Position numbers and translations under genes: made by a program. Of a DNA stretch of 64,000 bases, positions 23,288-35,700 are shown piece after piece. The stretch's first letter is position 1; each line of letters opens with the position of its first letter. This stretch comes from Maylandia zebra (Eukaryota > Chordata > Actinopteri > Cichliformes > Cichlidae), in the NCBI RefSeq assembly GCF_041146795.1, contig NC_135180.1:34332294-34396293 (forward strand), given 5' to 3'. The notes under the pieces were generated by a model. It searched no databases. It was not told the origin of the DNA and saw only the letters and a list, made by a program, of their open reading frames with translations.

Positions 23288-24140
23288 TAACCCATCCATC
23301 CATCCATCCATCCATCCATCCATCCATCTTCATCCGCTTTATCCGGAGCCGGGTCGCGGGGGCAGCAGCCTAAGCAAAGAGGCCCAGACCTCCCTCTCCC
23401 CAGCCACCTCCTCCAGCTTATCCGGGGGAACACCAAGGCGTTCCCAGGCCAGCCGAGAGATATAATCTCTCCAGCGTGTCCTGGGTCTGCCCCGGGGCCT
23501 CCTCCCGGTGGGACATGCCTGGAACACCTCACCCAGGAGGCGCCCAGGGGGCATCCTTGTCAGATGCCCGAACCACCTCAGCTGGCTCCTTTCGATGTGG
23601 AGCAGCAGCTGCTCTACTCTGAGCCCCTCCCGGATGGCCGAACTTCTCACCCTATCTCTAAGGGAGAGGCCAGCCACCCTTCGGAGGAAGCTCATTTCCG
23701 CCGCTTGTATCCGCGATCTCGTTCTTTCGGTCACTACCCACAGCTCGTGGCCATAGGTGAGGGTAGGGACGTAGATCGACCGGTAAATTGAGAGCTTCGC
23801 TTTTACACTCAGCTCCCTCTTCACCACGACGGACCGGTGCAGCGTCCGCATTACTGCAGCTGCAGCCCCAATCCGTCTGTCGATCTCCGGCTCCCTTCTC
23901 CCATCACTCGCGAACAATACCCCGAGATACTTGAACTCCTCCACTTGGGGCAGGAACTCATCCCCGACCCGGAGTGGGCACTCCACCCTTTTCCGGCTGA
24001 GAACCATGGCCTCAGATTTGGAGGTGCTGATCCTCATTCCCGCTGCTTCACACTCGGCTGCGAACCGTTCCAGTGCGAGCTGGAGGCCCTCACCCGATGA
24101 AGCCAACAGAACCACATCATCTGCAAAAATCAGAGATGAG
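23288..24140 (-). mobile_element. RTE/Rex3-like LINE, 5' truncated
   Basis: On the minus strand a frame of about 265 codons starts at the reverse transcriptase active site (FADDVVLLASSGEGLQ) and continues through the thumb and the RTE C-terminal region (EIDRRIGAAAAVMRTLHRSV, RRVAGLSLRDRVRS, GRRPRGRPRTRWRDYI) to a stop at 23339. It is followed by a (GGAT)n tail at 23288-23329. The short simple-repeat tail and GC-rich 3' region are typical of Rex3. Everything before the active site is missing. Confidence 0.85.
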
Positions 24141-25449
24141 ATTCTGACCCTAACCCAAACAACCATTATCTTCATGTGGCTGCCCGGGGCCAGCCAGAAG
24201 GCTCCAAGGGCAAATGGCTCCAAGACCGAATGACTGGCTGGCACAACAATTTCTCCCAGATTACAAGACTGTGTTTTGACTCTCTGACCCTATCCTTCAA
24301 GCCTCAAGGCCACCTGCATCGGCTGGAGGACTGTTGACTTTTTGCTTAACCAGGTGAAAGGACGGTCTCTCTCAGTTGAACATGGGACACACACACACAT
24401 GCATACATATGCATGTGCACTGAAACAGACACACACTCACCCCCCTCCCTGCTTCCAAACACTTGCGATGCTTACTTCCACCCGATGAAGACGATGGGTC
24501 TGCGTCCCATACTGGAGCATAGCTGCAGGACAGGCTGTTGTATACACAGGTTCACTCCATGAAATTAAATTCCTTGCCAGTGCTAGTACATCAACCTTCA
24601 GAAAACCAAGAAGCCTATTACATATTACTTGTGAACAAGAGCAAGATATTTAAACTCTTCCACTTGGCTGTAATGCATCCCTTGGAGGGATTCCTTCTGA
24701 AAGCAATAGTTTCAAACTTGAAGGTGTTTATTCTCAGGAAGTTATAAGGAGTAAAACAAAGACAGAGCTATATATACACAGGGGCCTGGGGAATAGGGAA
24801 AAGATGGGAACATGTGGAACTAGTCACTGATAATGACAAAAGGAGGTAAAACAGCCACAAGACACAAAGAACAAAAGACTACCAAAATAAAACAGGAAGT
24901 AACATGATAAGGAAAAATGAGAGACAGAGAAAAAGTCTTGACATAATTCAAGAGAACACAGGAGAGGCACAAAACACTGAAAAACAAAGAATTAAATATG
25001 AACCACAAGCAGAAATTAGATTCCAAAGGGTAACAAAACTATAAGACAAACTGAGAACATAATCATAAAGAAACCAACCAGACGTTTTCTGCTGACTGCA
25101 AAGAATACAATACTGTAAATGTGGGCACAGAACACAGTGTCCATGACATTGAATGGTTTAGTTTGCAAAAATCAAGTTCTTTCTAAATATTATTCACTGT
25201 TAATAATTATAAATTGCAGTTGCAAGGATTTTATTTAATGATAATTCAGTTATACCTGTCTTTAACAGTCATAATGATTATATAACTTTATATGAATGTT
25301 TAAGAATGTTATAATCATTTCCACTTTAAAAAAACATATTTAAATCATTAATCAGCGTTATCCTTTCATATAAAATAGAACATCAGATTGTGTCATAATT
25401 TATATAAATACATTCTCTCTGCTCTCTGAACTTAATGGATTATTAATTA
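24141..25449. other. Non-coding; decayed interspersed repeats
   Basis: 24141-24540 is the right half of the repeat split by the RTE LINE. 24745-25030 is an A-rich, purine-biased stretch similar in style to sequence at 32290-32600 and 43800-44100, probably copies of one degraded interspersed family. The remainder to 25449 is AT-rich with no recognisable feature. Confidence 0.5.
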
Positions 25450-25976
25450 ATTATCCATTTACTAAATTCAGGTAACTTGTTACTGGTTTCTAAATGGATA
25501 CATAGTTCAACATTTACTATAGACACATTATTAGGGAATTTTTGACTCGGGTCAAAATTGAACCAAACCAATAAGCACAGGCATGAAATATAAACAGTAT
25601 GTGTTCCAGTTATAAGTTAACTAACAGCTAGTACAAATTACTTTAGACGTGTCAACAAAGCATAAAGGTTTTTTGAACATCAAATTGTAATTGCTGTTTA
25701 AACTTAACAAAACTATGTTTCTCCTTAGTGCTGAGCAGGTAACCCCAGTTTCATATGAAAAAGAAAATAAACAATCCAAATAAAGTCTGAAAAAGACTTG
25801 ATATTGAATAATTTTGTGAAATGCTGCTTTTAGATCATGAGTATTTGCTACTTAAACAGCATTCACTATTAGTTTATATGTGCCTATGCTGTTACAGACA
25901 GCATATAACTGTTCAAACAGGTGTCAGAGCAGTTTGTGGGTCAAATCTTGATTCCAGTAGGGGGCAGTGTAGACTG
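25450..25976 (+). repeat. Upstream part of the CYP2 tandem duplication (copy 1)
   Basis: This segment matches 49220-49845 closely (for example CAGTATGTGTTCCAGTTATA versus CAGTATGTGTTGCACTTATA, and the AGTGTAGACTGTCAAAT string at the right edge). It is the distal promoter of CYP2 copy 1, now separated from the rest of the promoter (37964-38359) by the MULE insertion. Confidence 0.8.
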
Positions 25977-25984
25977 TCAAATAA
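25977..25984 (+). repeat. Left target-site duplication of the MULE
   Basis: TCAAATAA here is repeated at 37964-37971. The shared string is GTCAAATAAC, so 8 to 10 bases are possible, the range typical of Mutator-superfamily elements. Confidence 0.9.
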
Positions 25985-26682
25985 CGGACGATCTGATTTC
26001 CTCGTGTCAGCATTGTTCCCACATCATCATAATTAATGTTGTTCCAGGTTCAACATTGCAAGTGACCAATCACCTTCTTGTGACGTCATTCCTTTGCGAC
26101 TTCGAAATACCCGCCTTCGATTATTTCGAAATACAAGTGAAGAAGCGAAAAACCGCCGCCTGTCCGCCGAATTTGAAGTCAATTCGCCTGTCCGCCGAAT
26201 TTGAAGTCAATTTAGGATACTTTCCTTTAATAAACGGTAAGCATTATACATATGTTCCTCACTTGGCTTGCTGTTTGTTTGCTAGCGATAGGCTACTTGA
26301 CGACAGCATTAGCTAACCAGTGTTCTCTAGACCAGCGTTCCCCAACTTTTTGGGTGTTTCGTGGCCCGGGGGTTGGGTCAGGCAAAATTGCAGTAGCTTC
26401 CCTGATCATTTTACAAACATAAGTGAAGAGAATCTGGACTAAAAGGCCTAGACTTATGGTTGTGTGCTGAATCTATGAATCAACAACAACAACAACAACA
26501 ACCTTTATTTATAGAGCACATTAAAAGCCTAGGCATACCAAAGTGCTTTACAAAAAAAACAATAAAATAATACAGTTAATCAAACTATCACCTGGAAACA
26601 TAATTAACTGGTCCATAGCTGTGAAACTGGACATGAGTTCTTGATTCTATGGAGATTAACAGTAATCCAGAAATTTACAAAT
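25985..26682 (+). repeat. Left terminal inverted repeat of the MULE
   Basis: Matches the inverse of 37380-37963 except for a 97-bp retroposed fragment (26483-26579) and a short extra CGGTA near 26233-26238 that creates a splice donor (CG|GTAAGC). With the acceptor CCACCAG just before 27191, this would give the transposase gene a 5' untranslated exon inside the TIR. Confidence 0.9.
26483..26579 (-). mobile_element. Short LINE/SINE 3'-tail fragment inside the left TIR
   Basis: Begins with a CAA repeat (tail on the minus strand) followed by CCTTTATTTATAGAGCACATT and AAGTGCTTTACA, a 3' tail shared by fish SINEs and LINEs. It is flanked by ATCAA on both sides, and the right TIR has the uninterrupted site (AATCAAACTATC), so it is a young insertion. 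Confidence 0.7.
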
Positions 26683-27012
26683 TTGTCCCAGGGACATCGC
26701 GTAAATGTTGTCCCAGGGACATCGCGTAAATGTTGTCCCAGGGACATCGCGTAAATGTTGTCCCTGGGACATCGCGTAAATGTTGTCCCAGGGACATCGC
26801 GTAAATGTTGTCCCTGAGACATCGCGTAAATGTTGTCCCTGAGACATCGCGTAAATGTTGTCCCTGGGACATCGCGTAAATGTTGTCCCTGGGACATCGC
26901 GTAAATGTTGTCCCTGGGACATCGCGTAAATGTTGTCCCTGGAACATCATGTAGAAGTTGCCCTGGGACATCGTGTAGATGTTGTCCCTGGGACATCGTG
27001 TTAAAGTTGCCA
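26683..27012 (+). repeat. Left subterminal minisatellite, 13 units of 25 bp
   Basis: Thirteen tandem units plus a degenerate end. The conserved core is the palindrome TGTCCCWGGGACA followed by TCGCGTAAA. The centre is CCCAGGG in four units, CCCTGGG in six, and CCCTGAG or CCCTGGA in three. The same unit, inverted, forms the array at 37187-37379. Open frames across this array are repeat artefacts. Confidence 0.95.
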
Positions 27013-27192
27013 GAGACATACCATATGAAAGTTTAGCTTCTTTTAGCCCCTGTTTGTTTTATATTATTTTATATATATATATTTTTTAATATTATATTTA
27101 ATATTTACATTGTATTGCAAAAAACCCCAAAACAAGTTAAAATGAATTAATGAATATTGACTAATTAAACCTTCGTTATTTTTCCACCAGAA

Positions 27193-30100
27193 ATGGATGA
27201 CATAATTAGAAGAAGTGTTCTGAATGACGAAAAAAAAAGAACTGGAAAAGACACACAACTTTGTGTGCATGTGTCACAATGCCAGGAGGACCCATTCAGT
27301 GTTGTGTTAGAAAAATTGAACTCATTAACCCTTCATGGACATTATAAATGTTTAAATGTTGCCTCAGGTAAAGACAGGAAAAGAGACTATTACAAATTCA
27401 ACTGCATCAGAGCTGGGGAAAAAAGTCGAAACAGCTACAGAGCAGTGGGCTGTAAGGCCTATGTTTCATTTAAAGTACTCAAATGTTGGAAAGACCACAC
27501 AGTCATCGTGCAGCGTACATATGATAAGCATGATGGGCATGATCCTTCGGACCCAAAAGACGCACATTTCAACAATATTTCCAGTGATTTGAGGAGGAAG
27601 ATTGAGGAACTGCTTTCCCTTGGAACTAAGCCAGCCATCATACTAACCGAATGTCATAAATGGGCCAAAGAACATGGACACAGAGATCTTCACAACAGAG
27701 AGCATTTTGTCACACCACGTGACATTGACAGTGTTAGAACCTGCATGATGAGGAAGAAGCACTTTAACTGTGGAGACAGTCAATGTGTACATACCTTACT
27801 TAATGGAAAACATCAAGAACATGTTCTCTTCTATCAACCATACACATCTGACCAAGAACTAATGATTGTTTTGCAGACACCTGTAATGAAATCAAACATG
27901 GAGAACTATGCAAAACAGTTAGTATTTGTTGACACCACGCACTGCGTTAACCAGTATTCATTTCCCTTATTCACACTTGTTGTAAGAGATGATCATGGGC
28001 ATGGAGTCCCTGTGGCCTATGCTATTGTCAGCAACGAAAGTCAGAAAACCCTGGAAACTGTTCTTGGAATAGTTTGTGAGCATTTCCCAACTTCCCCGAG
28101 GTAAATAATACATTGACAGCTATTAATTTTGAAATAATTCCTTTTCAAAAAAGTTATAACATGCCAGAATCTAATGCTATAGCTGCAGCATGGGCTGCGA
28201 AAAACTTTCCTTTCCAGTTGTTAAAGTTATTCCTATAGGCTGTATGCAGTATTTTATATATCTACTTGTGAGTTGAAATGTTTAATTTGGCATTGAAGTG
28301 GTGCTTTGAGATAGCAAAAACATTTTCATACTGTTTAATCTCATTTAGTGTTTTCTTTTTTTCTGTAGAGCATTTATGGTTGACAAAGACTTTGCGGAAA
28401 TAAATGCTTTGCAGAAGGTTTTTCCAGAGTCAGCTATCCTTCTATGCTGGTACCATGTCTTGCAGGTAAACCACATTGTTTTCTTTTCACGTTGTCTAAG
28501 ATGCACCTGAAACACATTTTTACAACAGGGTCCTGTTGTTATGATTTGCCTCATTGTGATATTCACCTACTCAGGTTAATGAATATAAAGGGATAAAATG
28601 TTGAGTGACTATGTCCATCCATTTAAGACCACAGTGCACTCATCTTCTGGTGGCTGCTTCCCAAAGCTCTTTTTGACATTTAAAAATATGTTTGCCTGGT
28701 TGATTTCTGTAATGCACAGGTCCTCTTGTCCAGTGAGTGACAAAGTTATTTTTGGAAGTCAGCTTTCTTTTATGCTTTTTGTACAGCTGCTCCTCTGTCT
28801 CTCTCTCCAGATTAACTTTTTTTCTCTTACATTCACAGGCTGTTAATCGATGGCTTTCAAAATCAGAGTCCGGGGTCCATGGGCTTTCTAACACCCAAAA
28901 GAGAAATGAAATCATTTCTTTCTTTTGTAAGCTGAAAGCTTGCACATCTGTAAGTGTAATTTGTCTATTTCACATTTTGATTTCTTGATTACACTAAGAG
29001 CATAATAACTTTCAGTTGCTAAAAAAAGTTACAGAGAGATACAAAATAGATTTTTGAAACAATTTCTAAAACTGGCTTCTTATCTTGCTTATCAAAACAA
29101 GTACTTAAGCTGTGCAGAACATCATTGTGTCACCCACTGTGCAGTAGAACTTGTGAGTGGGATTCTTTCACAGACAGATGCTGAAACCAAATATGCTTAT
29201 AGGTTTAGTGTTCCTTCTTAGCCATTGTAAGGGAAGAAATAATTGCTTCTTAATACAAAAACACGACATATTATTAATAACTTAAAATTCTTAATGTTAT
29301 TCAATAAAAGGAAAAGGGCTTCAATACATAATATTAAAGATTTCAATAGGTCTGTTAAATGGATTGAAATATATTCTGTTGCATCCAATTCTCTTAGGAG
29401 GACGACTTTAAAGCCACATCAGCAGAGTTCTGCCAGACATTTAAGCAATACCCTTTGGTGTGCCAGTATTTTCAGAAGCACTGGGAAGGCATTGGCCACA
29501 TGTGGTGTGACTACGGCCGTCGCTTCAGTCACGCTCGTTCTGAAACAAACAATGTGATTGAAAGGTATGATTTATTATTTTGACCTCATTCAATTGTATT
29601 GCTGAAAAAAAGATATTATGCTTTAATCCAAGAGGCTAAACTGAGTAGGTTCGTCATGTCATTGCCAGAACAGGTTTTAGGCAAATCCTTTAAATTCTAG
29701 CAGCGTTTTTAATGTTATCACAACAAAAAACAGAGTAGGTGGATTTGCCTAAATCAGCTAAACCGGCACAGAGCATTCCTTTATAAAAGACGTGTGCAAT
29801 AGGTATTCCAATTTTTTAAAAAATAATACAGTCTTGATTAAAACTTTAAATTCCTTCAATTACAGTTACTAATCATTTCAAATAACTGTTTTTCAGATTT
29901 TTCCACCGCCTGAAATACCAGTTTTTATCTGGCTACAAGAATAGGCGTCTGGATGATCTGATTGAAGTGCTCCTAGGGAAGGCCGACGACTACTTCTCAG
30001 TCATAAAAACCCTGCAAGATGTGGGCCGCATGAAAAACAGGTTTGCTGACACCTTGTCTCAAGTTTCAGACTCTGCTTCAAGACTGATGGAAAGTGGTTG

Positions 30101-30934
30101 GGCTCTTAAAATTACAGTCAAGAACAGCCATGGAGTTAATGCATATCAAGTCCCATCTGAGTCAAGAGAAGACATGGTGTATGATGTCTGCCCTGTTGAG
30201 TCCTACTGCAACTGTACATATGGCTTACGAGGACTTCTTTGCAAGCATCTAGTGTTACTTGCAAAATTAGCAGAGGCTGACAATGACATCTATCCAAACA
30301 TGGAAACAGACCTTGGCAAGAATTGCAGTGAAAGAAAGGCATTACTTTGTACACTGTGAGGACTTGAAAGTGATAAAAATGCCAAGTTTGTTTGGAAATC
30401 TGTGTTTTTTTGCATCGTCTGAAACACTTCAGTGCACTTGTTGTATGTTCTCTCACTATAACACATGTGCTTGCCTGAAGGTGGCTTGTAGCCATTTTAA
30501 ACAAATGAAAAACTCTCTGAAAAGTCCTCTATCAACTTTGAATGACACTCCTGTAGTTGAAAGCACAGACAAAAAATGCACAGAAGATGCAGTTGGAAAA
30601 CTAAATGCTGTTTTAGACACAGTTAAACAGTGGGCATTCATTCCAGAGGGTATTACTGCAATGATAGATGAACTGCATACAAATGTCTTAAAAACAAAAC
30701 AAGTAGGCAAAAGTATATGCCAGTACGAAATAAAGATGACAGATAATGCACGCAAAATTAGGCCATTGTATTCTAGCAAGAAATGTTCGGCCAGCATCGA
30801 CATTCCAACAGTCTGAAAATGAATGTGAACAGTCGATAACCACTGAAAGAGACACATCCTCTGGAGAAAATGAAAACCTTTTGGAATACAAAACAAAAAA
30901 GAGAAGAGTTAAAGCTAAGTATATGCACAAGTAG
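27193..30934 (+). CDS. MULE transposase (DDE, WRKY/GCM-like N-terminal finger, SWIM finger)
   Basis: Five exons with consensus splice sites and matching phases: 27193-28100, 28369-28465, 28839-28949, 29398-29564 and 29897 onward. In order: an N-terminal Cys/His region of WRKY-GCM1 type (CKAYVSFKV...HDGHDP); first Asp in LVFVDTTHCVNQYSFPLF; second Asp in FMVDKDFAEINA followed by the MULE CWYH pair; Glu in SETNNVIERFFHRLK; and a SWIM finger YCNCTYGLRGLLCKHLVLL. After the SWIM finger the frame closes at 30359, but similarity-like coding continues in another frame (30310-30816), with a second Cys-rich segment CTCCMFSHYNTCACLKVAC, and then a third frame ending in a basic TKKRRVKAKYMHK at 30934. 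I read this as two frameshifts near 30310-30340 and 30760-30790, both after the catalytic core. The enzyme would cut and join the TIRs in the nucleus. Confidence 0.85.
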
Positions 30935-31177
30935 ACTTTTGTGTGACATTTCAAAGGGACTGCATCCATTACTTCTGTTTATTGAAACCTAAAGCTGAAT
31001 AGCTGTCTTAACTTTCTGCCAAGGAACAGATGAAAAGAAATTGTTTGGTCTCTCAAGCAGTTGTTATTTATGTGTGTTATTCATTACTTTGGCTTGGTTG
31101 CTGTTTTTGATACAAATTCATCTGTGCCCATTGTAATATTTTCATATGTTACTATTTTTATATTGCTATGCATTATA

Positions 31178-31183
31178 AATAAA
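31178..31183 (+). terminator. Polyadenylation signal of the transposase gene
   Basis: AATAAA about 245 bp after the last coding segment, followed by AT-rich sequence. Confidence 0.5.
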
Positions 31184-31929
31184 GGATTACTTATTACTAT
31201 TAAAGGTCTGCATTTGTAATTGTTGGTATTATTTATAAAATATGCGCTCTTAAGTTTTTTGCTCCATAAAACGATACCTGTCACTTTTTGGACATAGAGT
31301 ATCAGCTGTTGAGAATCCTGGCTCATACAAAATAGAAGTAAAAGGTTTCAACATCCAGCCTTTTTATGATTAAATACAAAGTGTAATAACAGAGTTATTG
31401 GGGTGTGATTTTGTTAATAGTTAGTCTTAAGTATAAGTTTAATAGTAATGAGTAAGAAAATATAGCCAGAATAATGGAATGAGACTAACACCTGACCTCA
31501 CACTGAGATTTGGTATGAAGTGGCATGTTTGTGCTAATGCTGACATTGGGGCTCAGAGTTCCTCTGTGTGTATATATTTGTGAACGTTAACTTGGCTAAT
31601 GTCCAAGGGTTTGATTGCTTTCCTGTTGGATTGTATCACAAAGAACAGGGATAAGAGCACCAGTGGCCGTGCACACCCTCATCTCTCTCCTTCACCCGAT
31701 CATTAGTGTTGGAAACCGGCATTAGCTCAGAGTAGATTAGACTTCAGTATAGTGCAAGTGATTTGATTTTATGATTATTTGATTCAGTTTTTTCTGTGTT
31801 CAAGCTCAATTACTTTAATAAAATATGTTGAATTCAAACAAATAAATAAACAAATAAACTGTGGACATTACCCTTTTAAACCTTTCTGAAACAAGACAGG
31901 TAAAAACCAGTGTATAAAAGTTTACATAG

Positions 31930-32265
31930 GTATAAATAGCTCTAACACTTTACTCCAGCCTGGCGTCCACACATGTGGACATCACATTTTGGGTTATTTA
32001 GACCAAAATACTAAATCTTGATCAACAAGTGCCTGATATACAGTTATGAGGACATTATACTGCAACTGTTCTATCAAAATTTCAAATTAATGTCCTCATA
32101 TGTGGCTCTCATTTTTCTCAGAAACAAAAATTAGGTAAAAAAAAACAAAACCTGGTAATTCTTTCTTTTTACATTCATCGGGTTCCAATCGGCCCAAATA
32201 TCAAAGAGAAATTAAAAATGCATGCCATGGAAGATTTCGGGTCTTAGGGGGTTAAAATGACCAGA
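31930..32265. mobile_element. MITE-like repeat, possibly piggyBac-derived
   Basis: Contains CACATGTGGACATCACATTT and ends at GGGTCTTAGGGGGTTAAA; the TTAA at the end would fit a piggyBac target. A related copy lies at 53350-53530 (shared GTCCTCATATGTGG and AATTAAAAATGCATGCCATG). It inserted between the two MULE genes. Confidence 0.45.
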
Positions 32266-32787
32266 CCCCTCCGGCCTGTTTTCCAGGCCACTAAATTAAA
32301 CCCAGTCAATTACCAATTGAACAGAATAAAAACCTACGAGGTCCACTAATAGTCCAAAAGTCCAAATCTTTAATAGAAAAGACAGGCAGAACTCAAACAA
32401 ACAATAATCCAAACGAGGAGCATATATACACACTGGAAAGTAAATAATTATAAGTTATTAAATCAGACTAATTAAATACAGTAAAACTAATAAGGGAAGA
32501 CGAACACACGGGAAATAAAAATAACAGTGTAAACATACCAAAACTCAAAATAAAACAGGAAAGCTACTACAAACCGAGTGTGACACAATTACATTCATAT
32601 TGAAACATATGTGATAATTTTCTTTCTTTGTAGCATTTTTAAGATATGTGTTAGAACAGTCATTATGCTGTTTGGATTAGGAACCAATCATTTTTGCCAA
32701 ATAGTTAACACAAACTTAGAACAACAATGAACAATTTTCAAGATTCTGATTTACAGAACAAACAAAAGTCACAAAAGGTTTCATTAT
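32266..32787. other. Gap between the convergent MULE genes
   Basis: About 32290-32600 is an A-rich degraded interspersed repeat similar to 24745-25030. The rest, to the stop codon of the accessory gene at 32788, is AT-rich 3' flank. No gene seen. Confidence 0.45.
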
Positions 32788-35700
32788 TTAAGAGACAAGA
32801 TCAAGTTTTTCACACAGGAATGAAATGACAGAATCCAGTGCAGCGGGGCCAAAGGTGTGTGTCAGCAAACTGAAGGTTGAGGAATCAGTCAGCTCATGTT
32901 TAAGATTGTGTTGGATTTTGAGAAGAGTCTGTCTGTTATTAGAAAGTAAGATTAACAATGTTACACCAATAACCCAAATACGGGGAAATGACAAATAATA
33001 CCAAAAAAGATACAACTTTCATATTGTTTTACTAACTTACTTTGTCATATCAGCACTTGAATGGTCGATGCCTTTACAGACCATGTCTGTTGTGACATCG
33101 CAGGCCAATCTTCCGGCAAACCCGAGGGCTAGCTCCCCAGCCTCCTCTTCACTCAGAACACTAAACACTGTTACTTTAGTTTTGGCCTTCTTAGGCCTGT
33201 CAAGAATCATTGCGGGCAGTTTGGCTTTACGGCCCTAAAAAAGAAAAAGTGCAAACACCAAAAGAGCAGAGAGAGACACACACACGCGCACAAAGTTAAA
33301 TGCTTTTGTTTACATGGTGTAATTGTGTATATGTTGCAGCAAATGCACAATTTCCAGCCACATTGTCACTTCATTGATACGAGTAACCCGGATTTATTTC
33401 AGGTGACATCAAAATCACGAAATGTATACCTACCCCAATCAAACCTCTGAAAACATGAACTGACATGTTCTCTGCGTTGATTCTGCGCTTGATCTCGTCT
33501 TCTGTTATTGTGTAGGTTTTCTTTTTTGAGCTTGGTACTGTAAAATTATGATATTATTTTATGCCATGTTATACCCCTAATTAAAGATTGTGAATTATTA
33601 TGTAGTTTTAGTTTGCATTATTCTCCTGAATTAGAAGAAGCTGATAACTATTGCATTAGTTAAACTGATTTGCATTACATTAAATTGCTGACTTGTTGTG
33701 AATGAATGATATTGTTTTATGATGCATTATATTGCTGAGTTATAAGAAATACTGTTCGCAGAAGGTTATTGTCTAATTTGTCTGAGTAGAAGAGAACAGA
33801 GTGTGCTGGAGTTTTCTGCCCCATTTCAGCAGGAGCAGATAAACAGGGAGCCAAGGTCGTAGCTTAGGCGCTGTGTGAGAGAGAGCATGTGAATGTTTAG
33901 GCTTTTTATGATAAGGTGGAGGCACCAGAGGTTATAAAAGTTTGAGCAATGCTCCACCATTTTGAGATTTTGAGGCTGTCTGCATCAGTGTCCATCTCCC
34001 ACGTGTGTGATCATTAAATCATCGTTTGACTCAACCCGGCCGGACCAGTGTTGTTATTGTGGTTTTTTCTCTTGTCTCCATCCCCAATATTTTGAACCTT
34101 AACAGCTAACAGTACAGATAAGCGACCATGCACTCTGTAAACTGTACTAGTTCCTTCTGAATCAGTTTGGAATTCTGTATCTGCATCGATCCTGTCAACA
34201 TCATCAGCAGCAGCATTATCTGTACTCAGACTTGTGCCGTATACTTCTGCTTCTTTTTCGTTGTCTTCAGTCTGTGTACCTTCATCTCTTTCAGTCTGTG
34301 TACCTTCATCTCTGACTGTCAGTCTTCCTATCTCACTGTTACTTGTCGATTTGCTGCAGATGTTCTCTCCCTTAGGAACTTTTCCTTTGTCATTCGCTGC
34401 CTGATGCTTTCCCTGATGACATTCTTCACTGGCTACTTCTATTGCTCCTCCTGTATAGCCACCCACTATGCTGCACAACTCCTTTCCCTCTGCTGTGCTG
34501 CACTGTGCTGTTACATAAAGAAGAATGATATAAACAGCACTATATCAATTTAATTGTGAAGAGAAATCCCCACAATACGACACAGTTATGTCTAAAATAG
34601 TTTTGTGTAAAAACTGGATCTTGAAACGTCCACTTTAATTACACAGTCCTGGTGTGCAAAGGCAAAATTACGAAAAAAAATTTCACTTTAAACATTTTTG
34701 GACATTGTTTAGTTATATTGTGACTTACTCTCACAGAAGATACAGTTGCCACAAACAGACTTTGAACAACGCATGTGCTTGTATGCACCACATTTCTGGC
34801 ACTGCACCTGTGAATTAAAAAAAAAGAAAAAAAGAAGAAGAAATAAACAAACAAAAAACAAATGAACAAAGTCCATTAAATAAACAATCTATATGGCTAA
34901 GGACATGTCATAGTGTACCCGGTCTTTGGCTGCAATCACACACCAGCACTGACTGCACTTCCTAGTTCGATCTGCAAAATATAATTTGTTTAAGTACAAG
35001 TTACATTTTCCAATGTTAGAGAAAAAGAAGGCAGCTAATTTTATCTTTACCTATTGAGGAAAATAAGTAGTGGCAAAGTCGGGACCTGAGCTTTGTGATT
35101 TCAGTGTTGTACTCCTCCACTTGTGTTTTACCGTCAATGAGAGATTGGGCAAACTAATAATTGACGAAGAAGAAAAAAAAAAAAAAGAACAAAAAGAATT
35201 AGATTAACAAAGAAATGTTTGTTTGTTTTTAACCCCCCCCCCGAGAAAAACAAAACAAAACAGAGCAACCAAAGCAAAGCATTACTGCTGAAATGGTTCA
35301 ATCTACAAAAAAAATTGAGATTTTACCATCCTGCCTCTAAGGCTTTAAAAACTGAATAGGCAAAAATGTAAACATTACTTATATAGGTTAAAGCTATAGT
35401 TTTCAGTACCATTATGACATGCACTCCACATGAGTTCCCATCCTGTTGATGTGGGTGGCTCACATGTGACAAGGTCCACTCTCCAGCGCAGCCTCTTGCT
35501 GAAGCAAATGAGCTGAGAGATCGCAGTTATTACAAATAAAAAGCATATAGAGAAATCAATAACCACGTTCGGTAATGATTTCAATTAAATTAAATATGTT
35601 ATGTTAAATATGTTAATTAATTACCTCCAGTTTTTCAACACCGCACTTTTTCTGACCTCCGACTCGCCAAATGAATTCATATAGACTATGGTCCTCTTGG

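Noticed and set aside
26683-27012. A possible CRISPR-like array (regular 25-bp repeats)
   Set aside because: Units are contiguous with no unique spacers, and the genome is vertebrate; this is a subterminal minisatellite.
26604-27019. Three overlapping minus-strand open frames of repeated MSQGQHL/DVPGTTFTRCP type
   Set aside because: They are translations of the 25-bp minisatellite in three frames; a unit of 25 bp shifts frame each repeat and no start context or domain is present.
28598-28988. Open frames within the MULE transposase intron and exon 3 on both strands
   Set aside because: They overlap the better supported exon 28839-28949 and adjacent intron sequence, with no domain.
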